Assembly (NCBI RefSeq): GCF_012275535.1
Contig: NZ_JAAVTK010000001.1
Location: 434,001-498,000 of the forward strand
From: Hymenobacter artigasi
Lineage (GTDB): Bacteria > Bacteroidota > Bacteroidia > Cytophagales > Hymenobacteraceae
DNA: 64,000 bases
Reading direction: 5' to 3'
In this document: piece after piece, positions 63,780 through 64,000 of the stretch
Layout: every line of letters starts with the position of its first letter
Numbering within the stretch: position 1 is the stretch's first letter
Notes under the pieces: generated by a model
Databases searched by the model: none
What the model saw: the letters and a program-made list of their open reading frames with translations, nothing else
What the model was told of the DNA's origin: nothing
Program-made: the position numbers and the translations under genes

Positions 63780-64000
63780 CTACAGTTTTTGTTGGTAAGA
63801 ATTTTCTTGCAGCGACGTGCGCAGCTTGCGCAGGCTGGTGCGCACGGAATCGTCAATCTGGTTGTCGCCCACCCGCAGCACGAAGCCACCGATGAGCTCG
63901 GGGTCAACTTTCTCGGTGAGTTGCACCTCGGTGAGGCCGGTCTGCTTGGTCACCAATGCCTGCATTTCGGCGCGGGCAGCCGGCGTGAGGGCCGTTGCCG
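63780..64000 (-). CDS. atpH: ATP synthase F1 delta subunit, C-terminal part (5' end outside window)
   Basis: The last ~73 residues of the delta (OSCP) subunit. The frame stays open to the window edge. The motif EKVDPELIGGFVLRVGDNQI followed by DDSVRTSLRKLRTSL is the conserved C-terminal delta signature. It is upstream of atpA on the same strand. Delta connects F1 to the peripheral stalk. Confidence 0.93.
   Translation of the reverse strand, partial: ATALTPAARAEMQALVTKQTGLTEVQLTEKVDPELIGGFVLRVGDNQIDDSVRTSLRKLRTSLQENSYQQKL

Overview
The window looks like chromosomal DNA from a high-G+C member of the Bacteroidota, most likely Hymenobacter or a close relative in the Hymenobacteraceae. This is inferred from four things. 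Several very large secreted proteins end in type IX secretion (T9SS) C-terminal sorting domains. Promoters match the Bacteroidota TTTG / TAnnTTTG pattern. The ATP synthase genes run atpH-atpA-atpG. Perfect palindromic repeats are common between genes. No rRNA, tRNA, CRISPR array or classical insertion sequence was recognised.

Layout. 0-3.9 kb: the end of a probable acyltransferase, a chromate-transporter family gene, an isopenicillin-N-synthase-like oxygenase and a lipoprotein. 4-7 kb: a McrBC-type restriction locus (mcrB and mcrC) with a compositionally different SUKH (SMI1/KNR4) gene between them. 7-10.8 kb: a Thr-rich lipoprotein, an ECF sigma factor followed by a membrane anti-sigma/trypsin fusion, a DUF1232 protein and an acyl-carrier-like protein with Thr at the prosthetic-group position. 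10.9-18.2 kb: a leftward tetR-tolC-adaptor-RND efflux operon with a visible promoter and operator. 18.5-24.5 kb: ispF, two paralogous M28 peptidases, a GxxExxY gene bracketed by perfect 39-bp inverted repeats, and a lutB-like gene. 24.5-26.2 kb: a complete hipBST toxin-antitoxin operon with two matching palindromic operators. 26.2-35.7 kb: a channel-like membrane protein and a 2,709-residue T9SS adhesin-like protein. 35.7-45.3 kb: mainly housekeeping genes (sdaA, msrB, an RBBP9-type hydrolase, nnr, a UbiA-like gene, ppa, a PafA-like phosphatase, a HAD phosphatase). 45.4-60.9 kb: three leftward T9SS cargo genes, two giant and one that is almost only a sorting domain. 61-64 kb: atpG, atpA and the end of atpH.

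How parts work together. The efflux genes form one regulated tripartite pump. The sigma factor and the anti-sigma/protease fusion look like a self-contained envelope-stress circuit. mcrBC and hipBST are defence or stress modules. The T9SS cargo proteins combine lectin, LamG, Ig-like, beta-helix and FG-GAP modules and are probably exported and attached to the cell surface. FG-GAP repeats occur in four blocks of exactly seven, which suggests four seven-bladed beta-propellers in two proteins.

The most notable unexplained structures are the GxxExxY cassette with perfect inverted repeats, the SUKH gene inside mcrBC, the anti-sigma/protease fusion, the sorting-domain-only protein, and several families of perfect intergenic palindromes that also lie inside operons.
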